Notes under the pieces: model-generated | What the model saw: only the letters and a program-made list of their open reading frames with translations | What the model was told of the DNA's origin: nothing | Databases searched by the model: none | Part shown: positions 1-7,862 of the stretch, piece by piece | Numbering within the stretch: the first letter of the stretch is position 1 | Layout of the letters: each line of letters begins with the position of its first letter | Made by a program: the position numbers and the translations under genes | Assembly (NCBI GenBank): GCA_948473115.1 | Contig: CAOKWI010000026.1 | Location: 1-52,154 of the forward strand | Source of the DNA: an uncultured Lachnospiraceae bacterium | GTDB lineage: Bacteria > Bacillota > Clostridia > Lachnospirales > Lachnospiraceae | Direction of reading: 5' to 3' | DNA length: 52,154 nt

Positions 1-240
1 ATAAAGACTGGGGTTACAGCGATTCATGGTCCATACAACTGTTAAAGACAGGATTTTATTTCCTTAAGTATATGCAATTCATTCTCCAAAAGCAATATAT
101 GCAGTTTCTTTTTTCCGCTTTTCCTTAACTCTATGCACACCATACATAATTAGGACCATACTATACTTTTACCAAACTGAAATATAGCAGCCCTTCGAGA
201 TTTCTTAAAAACAATACACAAAATACATTTATAACCCAAA

Positions 241-267
241 AAGATGCCAACTAATAATTGGCATCTT
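241..267 (-). terminator. Terminator of the GTPase/GAP1 cassette
   Basis: A perfect 10-bp stem (AAGATGCCAA pairs with TTGGCATCTT) closes a 7-nt loop just after the GAP1-like stop codon. On the minus strand it is followed by TTTTTGGG. It is also flanked by A/T on the other side, so it could work in both directions. Positions 1-240 beyond it are AT-rich and I see no gene or other signal there. Confidence 0.8.
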
Positions 268-282
268 AAAAACTCGAATTTC

Positions 283-2232
283 TCACAACAAATGTATGGG
301 CAATTCCTCCTCAACAATACTTTTAATATCGTACCCTTTTTTCTTAAATCCTTTTCTTAATCTTTTGCACCTATCCCAACTATTATAAAATGCAACTTCC
401 GGAAGTATACGTTCTAATTTCTCCCACTCATTTTCCGGGAATGATTGTGTAGCAAGTAATTTATTAATAACCGAAAATGTAAACCCAGCAACATCTTTCG
501 GCAATAAATAATCTTGCATAATGCAAAACGGAATAAGAAACTTGGCTAATGTTATTTCCTCTCTTTTGGTGCAATCCTGGCTCATTATTGTTGAATATAA
601 TTGTCTTATCTCCTCTAATTTTAAAATTCTAATTTTAGGATTATATTGATCAATTAAATCCATTAAAAACAGTAATCTTTCTCTATCATTTAAATTAGAT
701 TTAAAAATTTCCACCCCTCCCTGTATATCATTTTTTACGATACTTTTAATACCTTTTAGCTTACTACTCTTGTAATTAAGCATCAGATACTTCCAGAAAG
801 GATTCAAACAACGATCCCTATATACCTTGTACAAATCCAATGCCAAATCATATTCACTTGTTTCTAAAATCAACATTATAACTTTTTCAATAATTTCCTC
901 ATCTTTTTGGGCAATTTGCAAACATTTTATAATTCCTTGCTGATAACCTTTACTTTGTGTCCATAATTGCTCACATAATGCAAATCTAGAATTTAATGTA
1001 ATCAAAGTACTACAACATTCATATTCTAAATCTGTAAAATCCAAAAACAGATCTTCTTGAAGTTCAGTTGCATAGACTTTTAAAACTTCCTCTATAACCC
1101 AATTTTCATCTTTCTTCACTATATCTTTAAACAATATTTTTGTATTCAAATATTCAAAACCAAAGCCATTGATAGCCCAAAATTTAATATCATTTAAAGG
1201 AACATTTAACCATAGATTATTTATAAAAAAATTTATAGTTTCAGTATATTTTTCTTTCCCCTTCCAGTTTTCAAAACTATTTACTCTATATAATTCTAAA
1301 ATTTCCTGACAAATTTGCTCTTTTTCTCGAAAAATCACACAAGATATTTGTAAGAGACTAATTAAATTTGCTTTCCTGCTTTCCGCTTCGGAACCTACAT
1401 ACAATTTTACAAAGCTAGTAAAATAATCATGCTGCCTATATTTTTCAGAAAAAAGCTGTCTAAACCTTTTAAAGTCTCTCATATTATCAATTTTAATGTT
1501 ATCAAACACTTTGTTTACCCATACTGGATAGTTTTTAATAATGCCTGCCTCCTTAGCTTCATATGCCTTCTCTCCTATAAACATTTTACTTCTTGACACT
1601 TTATAAGGTGCCACCTGTAAATCCAATATCATACCTTCATAATTTCTCAAAGATTCAGATCCTGTACAAAAAGAAAATTCTGATTGTAATAAATCATGTT
1701 GCGCCAAAAACAAATATATTAATTCTTTTTCATACAAAGATGACTCTTGGCTAAAAATGATAATTGGATTTCTATTTCCCCAAATACACCATATTATATA
1801 TTTTAATTTTATTTCACTAAAATTTATTTTTTTATTTAATATTAATTCTAACTTTTGGTTATAACAATCGTAGATATTATCATCAATATCTGGTTTTTTA
1901 AACAATTCAAATATGCCACCTATGCTATCATAACATTTGGTTAACTCATCAACATTAATAATTAGTGAATGTGTCCAAACGCATCCAGGTCTATTCATTT
2001 CATCCGCATACCATGTACACGCTAATACAATTTCCTCTTTATTTAACCTGTATCCTGTATAATATTTTTCAAATCCACTAGCGACTTCATTTCCTGATAA
2101 ATCGCTCAAAATAATCATCATCTTAGCATCTCTATCCTGTAGCTTTTTCGATGATTGTAATAATCTATGCCCTTTAGAATACCCATGCAAGGTTTGATTA
2201 ATGCTAAGTTTTTCAATTGTCATATAATTCAC
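283..2232 (-). CDS. GTPase-associated protein with GAP1-N1-type N-terminus
   Basis: A 649-residue protein, last gene of the AT-rich cassette. The first ~115 residues match what I remember of the GAP1-N1 (GTPase-associated protein 1) domain: a TLHGYSKGHRLL start, then ILSDLSG, then TWYADEMNRPGCVWTHSL. The remaining ~530 residues look helical and I recognise no catalytic motif. The family is known from predicted prokaryotic conflict systems next to paired P-loop GTPases, as here; a role as GTPase partner or regulator is inference. The annotated start is GTG, 7 nt after GGAG. The ATG three codons later (2223) is preceded by AGGTGA and is an equally good start. The reading frame overlaps the end of the upstream GTPase gene by 20 nt, which suggests translational coupling. 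It is very AT-rich compared with the motility genes, consistent with horizontal transfer. Confidence 0.75.
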   Translation of the reverse strand: MNYMTIEKLSINQTLHGYSKGHRLLQSSKKLQDRDAKMMIILSDLSGNEVASGFEKYYTGYRLNKEEIVLACTWYADEMNRPGCVWTHSLIINVDELTKCYDSIGGIFELFKKPDIDDNIYDCYNQKLELILNKKINFSEIKLKYIIWCIWGNRNPIIIFSQESSLYEKELIYLFLAQHDLLQSEFSFCTGSESLRNYEGMILDLQVAPYKVSRSKMFIGEKAYEAKEAGIIKNYPVWVNKVFDNIKIDNMRDFKRFRQLFSEKYRQHDYFTSFVKLYVGSEAESRKANLISLLQISCVIFREKEQICQEILELYRVNSFENWKGKEKYTETINFFINNLWLNVPLNDIKFWAINGFGFEYLNTKILFKDIVKKDENWVIEEVLKVYATELQEDLFLDFTDLEYECCSTLITLNSRFALCEQLWTQSKGYQQGIIKCLQIAQKDEEIIEKVIMLILETSEYDLALDLYKVYRDRCLNPFWKYLMLNYKSSKLKGIKSIVKNDIQGGVEIFKSNLNDRERLLFLMDLIDQYNPKIRILKLEEIRQLYSTIMSQDCTKREEITLAKFLIPFCIMQDYLLPKDVAGFTFSVINKLLATQSFPENEWEKLERILPEVAFYNSWDRCKRLRKGFKKKGYDIKSIVEEELPIHLL

Positions 2233-3043
2233 CTGATAACTCCGAAATTATAGATGTTACATCTTGAGAAACCATATTCGCTTCATTTACAACTTTAATT
2301 CTGTTAATCGGTTCTTCTATAGATAACAATCTATCAACATCCTCTATTTTCCCCCCTAATGCACTCACTCCCCAAACCTTTGTAAAAATTTTCTTATTAT
2401 TAGATTCAATAAATTGCCACAACATACTCATTTTTTCTTTTAAAAATTTTTTGGGATTTACACTCTCATTATTCTCAAGTAAATCCCATGCTGATAAAAT
2501 GATACCTAACTGAATTGGTTCACGTTTTATTTCTAATATTATTTGAAGCAAATCAATAACTTGCACTTGCGTCGGATCATGTTCAGATGGCTTTCTTGAT
2601 TTTAATAAGTTCTCTTCCGTTCGAAGCTCTGAAGGTAATTTTGAAATCAGTTCTGCAGGAAATATATTTTCAATATTAATAAAATATAATATAACATCTG
2701 CTTTGCTTATTTTTTCATATAATTCCACTGTCAACTCTCGTGTTTCGTATATATTTTGAAATGTTTCACCAGACAAATCAGGAAATTCTAAATTCAAATC
2801 ACATTCGCCATCAGTCAATAAAAGTATAAGCTGCATCTTTTCTTGCCCAATAACTGTTCTTTCTAATTGTTCAATTTCTAACCACTTATGTTCTAATTGA
2901 TACAGATACTGTAAATCTCCTGTCATTTTTTTCAATGTTAATGAAGTCGATATATTTTTTTGGTTTATGCTATGCCATAACGCTGCTAAATAAGTACTTT
3001 TTCCAGCATTTGGAGCGCCCATAATAAAGAAATTTTTATTCAT
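2213..3043 (-). CDS. P-loop GTPase of the double-GTPase (DO-GTPase) type
   Basis: A 276-residue small GTPase-like protein. Walker A is GAPNAGKS at residues 9-16. The Walker B/switch II region is PDLSGE (Asp at 89), where classical GTPases have DxxG. SAWDLL probably replaces the NKxD guanine-specificity motif, and VSALGG resembles the G5 loop. This motif set fits the TRAFAC-like paired GTPases (Pfam DO-GTPase, from memory) found with GAP1 proteins. Nucleotide preference cannot be seen directly. It is the fourth cassette gene: it starts 2 nt after the stop of the second, frameshifted GTPase, and its 3' end overlaps the GAP1-like gene. Two GTPases in tandem suggest a heterodimer or a sensor/effector pair, by inference. 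Confidence 0.78.
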   Translation of the reverse strand: MNKNFFIMGAPNAGKSTYLAALWHSINQKNISTSLTLKKMTGDLQYLYQLEHKWLEIEQLERTVIGQEKMQLILLLTDGECDLNLEFPDLSGETFQNIYETRELTVELYEKISKADVILYFINIENIFPAELISKLPSELRTEENLLKSRKPSEHDPTQVQVIDLLQIILEIKREPIQLGIILSAWDLLENNESVNPKKFLKEKMSMLWQFIESNNKKIFTKVWGVSALGGKIEDVDRLLSIEEPINRIKVVNEANMVSQDVTSIISELSGELYDN

Positions 3044-3045
3044 TA

Positions 3046-3486
3046 TTATATCCCTCTAAATTTATATTCCAATCTATCAAATTCCGACAAATCCTCAAAT
3101 TTTTCCTTCCTTGCCTTATATTTTTCTAATATATTTTTATTGAACCAACTCAATAATAATACGTTTAGTCCATGCCCTATTTCAAATTTACTTGTATCTT
3201 TTGGCATAGCAGCCACTTTAAAATATTCTATTTTACTAAACTTTTCTTCAAAACTTCCTTCAATACTCTCTTTCACTTTAGCTATTATTTGATCTATATT
3301 TTCCAGTTCACTTAACAAATCATATTTGCTAAATACCACTTGTAAAACACACTCTTTATTTATTAGTTCTGCATCATAAAATGTTCTTATCATTTCAATT
3401 ATTCCTGATACAGTACTTCTCATTTTTCTTCGTTCTGCCAGCAATTCTCCATCTATTACACCAACAAAATAATCTGCCCTATCCAT
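3046..3486 (-). CDS. Second P-loop GTPase, C-terminal half (frameshifted)
   Basis: A 146-residue frame carrying the C-terminal part of a GTPase domain. RADYFVGVIDGE resembles the strand after switch II, and FSKYDLL fits the NKxD position. There is no P-loop, which lies in the next frame upstream (3479-4021). Removing one A from the A10 run at 3496-3505 would fuse the two frames into one protein of about 324 residues reading ...VDEVKKKFPFMDRAD..., as expected for an intact DO-GTPase. The ATG at 3486 overlaps the upstream TAG, so reinitiation is possible, but half a GTPase fold should not work alone. The cause could be sequencing error, phase variation, a real mutation, or transcriptional slippage on A10. 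Confidence 0.65.
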   Translation of the reverse strand: MDRADYFVGVIDGELLAERRKMRSTVSGIIEMIRTFYDAELINKECVLQVVFSKYDLLSELENIDQIIAKVKESIEGSFEEKFSKIEYFKVAAMPKDTSKFEIGHGLNVLLLSWFNKNILEKYKARKEKFEDLSEFDRLEYKFRGI

Positions 3487-4021
3487 AAACGGAAATTTTT
3501 TTTTTCACTTCATCAACTTGTCCAATATGTGACTCAAAAAATTCTCCTGATAAATCCGCAAACATAAAATTATTGATTAAATCTTTATCCTTTTGCCATA
3601 ATTTTAAATGCAGGAAAGATTGATCCATTTTCACCACTGTTCGTGGTGTCACAGGATTTCCTCCTCTTGACTTGATTCTTGTATAAAAAGCCCTTTGTTC
3701 ATATCCTAATATAGTTTTAGAACCAGCGAAATAAAGTTCTCCCATTGGAGATTCGTGAAATAATTGATAAATAGTCGTTTCAATTGTAGTCTTTCCACTT
3801 CCAATTGGCCCAACAAAGACTATCATCTTTGTGCTTTCCTTAGCAGCAACTTGATATATTTCTTCACAACTTAGGGCTTCACCAGAATAAATTTGATAAT
3901 TGTTATTAGAAACAGCAATATCTTCTATATTATTTTCTGCTTCATCTACAGTTGTATCTACTTCATCATTTAGCAATTCATCAAAAGCACCTTGCTCTCT
4001 ATCTATAATTGCATCATCCAT
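3479..4021 (-). CDS. Second P-loop GTPase, N-terminal half (frameshifted)
   Basis: A 180-residue frame. It begins with an acidic, probably disordered segment (residues 1-40), followed by Walker A GPIGSGKT at 71-78 and FADLSGE at about 154-160 (Walker B/switch II). It runs off frame in a Lys-coding A10 tract and stops at TAG (3479-3481), so it lacks the G4 and G5 motifs found in the downstream frame 3046-3486. The two halves together make one DO-GTPase-like protein. It follows the 349-residue helical gene after a 19-nt spacer. The acidic extension distinguishes it from the shorter partner GTPase at 2213-3043. If the frameshift is real and not slippage-corrected, the cassette may be disabled. 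Confidence 0.68.
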   Translation of the reverse strand: MDDAIIDREQGAFDELLNDEVDTTVDEAENNIEDIAVSNNNYQIYSGEALSCEEIYQVAAKESTKMIVFVGPIGSGKTTIETTIYQLFHESPMGELYFAGSKTILGYEQRAFYTRIKSRGGNPVTPRTVVKMDQSFLHLKLWQKDKDLINNFMFADLSGEFFESHIGQVDEVKKKISVYG

Positions 4022-4040
4022 TTTATAAATCCCCTATGCT

Positions 4041-5090
4041 TTAATAACTACTAACTAAACATTCTTGATAAATTAACATCGACCACTTAATTAAAGACAA
4101 TTTTAAAGAATCTGGATTTATCTTCCATGCTTTTTTATAAGCAGGCAACCATTCTTTTTTACCATCAACCGTCAACGAAGCTTTTAATGCAGCTATTATA
4201 GGTAAATTTCGACTTTCACATTCACCTCCATATTTTTCTACTATTTTCTCTTTGATGGAAATTTCCTGTTCATCAATAAGCTCTGTTAGGGACACCTCAG
4301 AAACACTTTTTTTACACTTATTCAACATTTTAGACAGAAAAGCTTCTGCCGCATATGGGCCTGGATAACTTCTAACTAAGTTTTCCAGTTCCACCCCTAA
4401 TACCACTGCTCCATTAATATCTTTAATCTCTGACAATGGTATCTCTAATAAATCACTCCATTCTCCTACAATCCAACTCAAAATTCCTATTTTCTCTTGT
4501 GCAATTTTGTTTTCATTCATTAAATTATTATTCTTTGAGTCCAATATTCGAATATTTTTTTCCATTTTTTTAATAACACTTATTAAGGTTTCAGGAGCAT
4601 TTTCACTAAACTGCCCTTCCTCAGCTATTTCTGTTTCCCAGTTGGAATTCAAAAAAACCTGTGCCTCCTGTTCAGAATTTACTCTATTTGTTTCTATAGA
4701 CAATTCCCTAATTCTATCACATGCCAAAATACACAGATCCTTCAGTATAAAATCATAATATGGTTCTAATACTTGCAATGAATATGCAATAAATATACCA
4801 TCTTCTCCCTGTAAAAGTTTTGCTAACGTAGCCCCAGCTAAAACGGCTAGTTCTTCCTCATTCTTATCATCAAATCCTTTATCTATATTGCTAAAACATT
4901 CTATAAACCATTCTTTTATATCTGCATCACAAGATAATTTTAAAAAAATTCTTATTAGCCCCACTATTTCATCTATCTCTTTAATATCCTCTGCTTGTTT
5001 TATTCCTTGCCACCTCATATCAATTTGATTTTGAGGCACATCAAAGCTAACTTTTTTATACCATTTATAAAAATTTCTTTCTAAATCCAT
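4041..5090 (-). CDS. Helical protein of GTPase system (GASH-like, tentative)
   Basis: A 349-residue protein rich in Glu, Lys, Leu and Ile, predicted helical throughout. It has a probable coiled coil around residues 170-200 (KKMEKNIRILDSKNNNLMNE). There is no signal peptide, membrane segment or enzyme motif. Its place between the metallophosphoesterase and the paired GTPases fits the all-helical partner called GASH (GTPase-associated system helical) in related loci. That assignment rests on context, length and composition, not on a motif I can prove. It starts at an ATG 15 nt after the metallophosphoesterase stop, so the two are probably co-transcribed. A scaffold or adaptor role is inference. 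Confidence 0.55.
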   Translation of the reverse strand: MDLERNFYKWYKKVSFDVPQNQIDMRWQGIKQAEDIKEIDEIVGLIRIFLKLSCDADIKEWFIECFSNIDKGFDDKNEEELAVLAGATLAKLLQGEDGIFIAYSLQVLEPYYDFILKDLCILACDRIRELSIETNRVNSEQEAQVFLNSNWETEIAEEGQFSENAPETLISVIKKMEKNIRILDSKNNNLMNENKIAQEKIGILSWIVGEWSDLLEIPLSEIKDINGAVVLGVELENLVRSYPGPYAAEAFLSKMLNKCKKSVSEVSLTELIDEQEISIKEKIVEKYGGECESRNLPIIAALKASLTVDGKKEWLPAYKKAWKINPDSLKLSLIKWSMLIYQECLVSSY

Positions 5091-5105
5091 TACATCAACC
5101 TCCCT

Positions 5106-6389
5106 CTAATATCCATTAATCATCGTATAGAACTCTTCTAAACATTTTTGGTTTTCTGCATCTCTTAATATTGTTTCAATGATTTCAATATATTTTTTTC
5201 CTTCATATTCATCACGAAATAAGTTCAGTCTTGATAATATTTCTGACTGTTGTATATATGAAAGTTCAAAAAAATGATATACTATATCTTTTTTGATACC
5301 ATTAACAATCATTTTGTCATCAGCATTTATGTATTTTATTTCATTTTTGCCCGAACGATTATCTGATAAGTTATCTCTTCTTTTTTTATCAATGTTCAAA
5401 GTATATTCAAAATAATCTTTCCCAAAATCACAACTCTTCTGATCCGATATAAATCTATCCCTATCATATGATAATATTCTAGAAAATACTTTTACACGAA
5501 TGCACTTATCATTTCCTTGATAATGACTTTCAAAACTTATCCAATTATATCTTGGCATCCAGTCCCTTCCTCTTGTAGGATGTGTTGCCCCAGCATTTAT
5601 AGCTAATCTCTTATCATTTATATCCATAAATTGTTCATGTTTATGACCATATAATTGAATATCCACCCGTTTGTCTAGTCTACTTTGTATATCCTTAGCA
5701 AATTTCCAAAATTCAACTGGATGATGGCAGAGAGAAACCCATATTGTATTAGGTTCATACGATGGCAATTGACTCTGTCCTATATACATTTTTCTGTCCA
5801 CATCTTTTACTTTATGGTCATCATGATTAGATATAATACACGAATTCATTCCACGAATTTTTAATTTCATAGAACAGCCCAAGTCAAAATCTGCTGTCCA
5901 GTATGTTCTATCCATATTTATGTTGCAACCATACAATGCAGCGAAATTGTTATATTCTTCTATTGGTTTAAATAAAAGATTGGGACTTGCTATATCTGAC
6001 ATATGTTTTTCAAAATACCAATCTGCATCATCTAATGTTTCTGCATTCTCAATTTCACATTGTGCATTATATACACTTCTACTACTTTGAGCAACTTTCT
6101 GATCCACATCATGGTTGCCTGGAACACAATATATGTTTTTTTCATCTATTTCTAAGTAAGATGTTAACGTCCCCAAAAATTTTTTAGCAATATCGTACTC
6201 TTCTCTTTTTCCTGCAAACGCAATGTCTCCTCCAACTAAAACTCCCTTAATATTTTTTAATCTCTTTTTGGCATTATATTGGATGTCTGTCAATATAGCA
6301 TTTCTTAAATCTTCATCAATATCTGTGCTACTTCCACTAGTTTTTCGAAAATGTATATCTGATAGATGAATAAATGTTATTTCACTCAT
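5106..6389 (-). CDS. Calcineurin-like metallophosphoesterase
   Basis: A 427-residue protein with the full metallophosphoesterase signature: IHLSDIHF (residues 7-14), VGGDIAF (near 52-58), PGNHDVD (near 90), LCHHP and YGHKHEQF. These supply the Asp, His and Asn ligands of a two-metal centre, so the enzyme looks catalytically intact. The last ~120 residues are an extra helical region without a known motif. It is the first gene of the cassette, behind an extended -10 promoter, with AGAGGG 7 nt before the ATG. In this setting it is the best candidate for the effector, cutting nucleic acid, nucleotide or another phosphoester; the substrate cannot be read from the sequence. Confidence 0.85.
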   Translation of the reverse strand: MSEITFIHLSDIHFRKTSGSSTDIDEDLRNAILTDIQYNAKKRLKNIKGVLVGGDIAFAGKREEYDIAKKFLGTLTSYLEIDEKNIYCVPGNHDVDQKVAQSSRSVYNAQCEIENAETLDDADWYFEKHMSDIASPNLLFKPIEEYNNFAALYGCNINMDRTYWTADFDLGCSMKLKIRGMNSCIISNHDDHKVKDVDRKMYIGQSQLPSYEPNTIWVSLCHHPVEFWKFAKDIQSRLDKRVDIQLYGHKHEQFMDINDKRLAINAGATHPTRGRDWMPRYNWISFESHYQGNDKCIRVKVFSRILSYDRDRFISDQKSCDFGKDYFEYTLNIDKKRRDNLSDNRSGKNEIKYINADDKMIVNGIKKDIVYHFFELSYIQQSEILSRLNLFRDEYEGKKYIEIIETILRDAENQKCLEEFYTMINGY

Positions 6390-6421
6390 ATATTTTCCCT
6401 CTAAATTCTCTGTGTTAGATA

Positions 6422-6450
6422 ATTATACCAGAAAACTTCTATTATTAACA
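6422..6450 (-). promoter_or_regulatory. Promoter of the GTPase/metallophosphoesterase cassette
   Basis: The minus strand shows a perfect TATAAT (6422-6427) with TG one base upstream (extended -10). TGTTAA (6445-6450) lies 17 bp away as a weak -35. It lies 33 nt upstream of the first cassette gene and would serve all five genes. The -35 overlaps the stop codon of the small membrane ORF. Confidence 0.65.
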
Positions 6451-6591
6451 GCATAATTTAACATGAATTTTCAAATGAATTTTCAAACTGTTCTGGCATT
6501 CACTGACTCTATACACCGCTACGCATGCGAGTCCGGCTATTCCGGCCAGAAGGATCCCTACTGCTGCTGTAATACCCAGTATCCATCCCAT
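6445..6591 (-). CDS. Small membrane protein, 48 aa
   Basis: A short frame starting at ATG 6591 behind a good ribosome binding site (AAAGGGGAAAGCGAT). It encodes 48 residues: a first half of hydrophobic, alanine- and glycine-rich sequence (WILGITAAVGILLAGIAGL) that can span the membrane once, then a short basic tail ending in Cys-Cys. It lies 31 nt behind the 119-residue gene and is probably in the same transcript. The tail contains a duplicated coding stretch (LKIHLKIH). I do not recognise a family. Confidence 0.45.
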   Translation of the reverse strand: MGWILGITAAVGILLAGIAGLACVAVYRVSECQNSLKIHLKIHVKLCC

Positions 6592-6622
6592 ATCGCTTTC
6601 CCCTTTCGTTTTTTTCATTGTT

Positions 6623-6982
6623 TTACTGCATCCGGCACTCTGCCAGGATGGCCGCCTCCTCTTCTAGTGCAAAGTATTCGTCCGCCGCCTCCCTGCTCAC
6701 GGCCAGGATCTCCCCTGCCTCTTTTTCTCCCCTCTGGATCGGTTCCAAGAATTGGTTAATCTCCCTGTGCAGTTTCTGATCCGGGCTGCTGTCCAGCGTC
6801 CCCATTCTGCTCTCTGCCACCAGGCGGTCCAGAACATCGGTCACGGTGATCTGCTGGGCCTTCCCGCCCTTTTCTCCGATAAAATTGGCAAGGTTCTCTG
6901 CGGTCAGCGCAACCAGGTATTCTTCTCTTTTACCGCTGCCGCTGTCGTACACACAGGCGTAGCCCATGGTGTCGGTGTCCAT
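6623..6982 (-). CDS. Hypothetical protein, 119 aa, possibly 5'-truncated by amber codon
   Basis: An acidic 119-residue soluble protein with an ENLANFIGEKGGKA segment and a helical C-terminus; no known domain recognised. The ATG at 6982 has no good ribosome binding site. The strong one (GAGGAGGGAGAGAGG) instead precedes an ATG at 7018 in the same frame, giving MKSEDEQML, then TAG (6989-6991), then QIMDTDTM. So the original gene probably began at 7018 and a CAG-to-TAG type change interrupts codon 10. Translation may restart at 6982, or the gene may be dead. It lies between a terminator and a small membrane ORF in an accessory zone. Confidence 0.5.
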   Translation of the reverse strand: MDTDTMGYACVYDSGSGKREEYLVALTAENLANFIGEKGGKAQQITVTDVLDRLVAESRMGTLDSSPDQKLHREINQFLEPIQRGEKEAGEILAVSREAADEYFALEEEAAILAECRMQ

Positions 6983-7076
6983 GATCTGCTAGAGCATCTG
7001 TTCGTCTTCTGATTTCATGCATCCTCTCTCCCTCCTCGTTATTGTCTCTTCATAATATGGCTTTTGTTCAGGCAGT

Positions 7077-7113
7077 AAAAAAGAAGGATTCCTCCAGTTA
7101 TGGAAGTTCCTTC
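7077..7113 (-). terminator. Terminator behind the 197-aa gene
   Basis: On the minus strand GAAGGA pairs with TCCTTC, with a further CTTCC/GGAGG inner stem, and is followed by six T. It sits about 25 nt after the stop of the 197-residue gene. Confidence 0.75.
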
Positions 7114-7138
7114 CGCATCATATACAGATATCCTTTTT

Positions 7139-7732
7139 CTAACTCAGTGTCATCCCTCCACTCTGTTCCTCTTCCGGCACTTCTTCCCTGCCTTCGTCCT
7201 GCACACTCTTCAGGCTTTCTGATATCGCCGGTTTCCTTTCTGTATACTGGATAACGATCCCGGAAAAGTCATAGTTCACAGGTTCCAGCACTTTTTTCTC
7301 CATCATTGTCAGTAATGCTTCCGTATCAAACTTGGCTTCAAAATACAGATTCTTATCGATCTGGATCGGTACATCCATTCCTGCCGGATCTTTCCCCAGT
7401 ATCGTCCGCTGCCTGCCGAATACCTTTCCTCTCAGCTGCATCAGTCTTTCATGCATGTCCGGCTGTCTGTTGCAGTGCTTCAGAATGGTCTGGACTGCTT
7501 TTTTCCATGTAAGTGTTTCTACGGTCTCACCAGAAACAAACGTTACAGAGACCGGACTCTTCCCTTTAAGCATGGACGGGGAAGTCCTCCCCAGGCGACA
7601 TTCCCTGCTCCTGATCTCTGAACGATTGTATAGTCCTCCATTCTGATACATCTGGATCATGTCATCGCATCTCTGATTCACAATCTGTAGCAGTTCTGCT
7701 CTTACTTCTTCAATCAGTCCTATATAATCCAT
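7139..7732 (-). CDS. Conserved hypothetical protein, 197 aa
   Basis: A soluble 197-residue protein starting at ATG behind AAGGAGAGGGAATTTCG. A helical start (about residues 1-35) is followed by a segment beginning KSPVSVTFVSGETVETLTW, a Cys-containing helix (ILKHCNRQPDMHERLMQLRG), and a region with GKDPAGMDVPIQIDKNLYFE. The last ~30 residues are acidic and probably disordered. I recall similar proteins of unknown function in accessory regions of Lachnospiraceae but can name no domain. It is bracketed by a hairpin at 7757-7806 upstream and a strong terminator at 7077-7113, so it is probably a single-gene unit. Confidence 0.6.
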   Translation of the reverse strand: MDYIGLIEEVRAELLQIVNQRCDDMIQMYQNGGLYNRSEIRSRECRLGRTSPSMLKGKSPVSVTFVSGETVETLTWKKAVQTILKHCNRQPDMHERLMQLRGKVFGRQRTILGKDPAGMDVPIQIDKNLYFEAKFDTEALLTMMEKKVLEPVNYDFSGIVIQYTERKPAISESLKSVQDEGREEVPEEEQSGGMTLS

Positions 7733-7756
7733 CGAAATTCCCTCTCCTTAAGGCAT

Positions 7757-7806
7757 AAAAAAGAACCAGAATCTCTCCTTGTCTAAAAGGAGTCTACCCC
7801 GATTCT
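7757..7806 (-). terminator. Probable terminator behind the 79-aa gene
   Basis: On the minus strand AGAATC pairs with GATTCT and, inside it, CTCCTT pairs with AAGGAG. There is an asymmetric internal loop, and GGTTCTTTTTT follows. It lies between the 79- and 197-residue genes. The bulged stem makes it weaker than the other terminators. Confidence 0.45.
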
Positions 7807-7862
7807 CTTTGAAAATTTTTATATACCGTGCAAATATAATACTTCCTTGCTCTTATATATCA

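Noticed and set aside
3046..4021. Two independent, complete proteins encoded by the overlapping frames
   Set aside because: Each frame carries only part of a GTPase fold, and the junction is a homopolymer run, so one frameshifted gene is the simpler reading.
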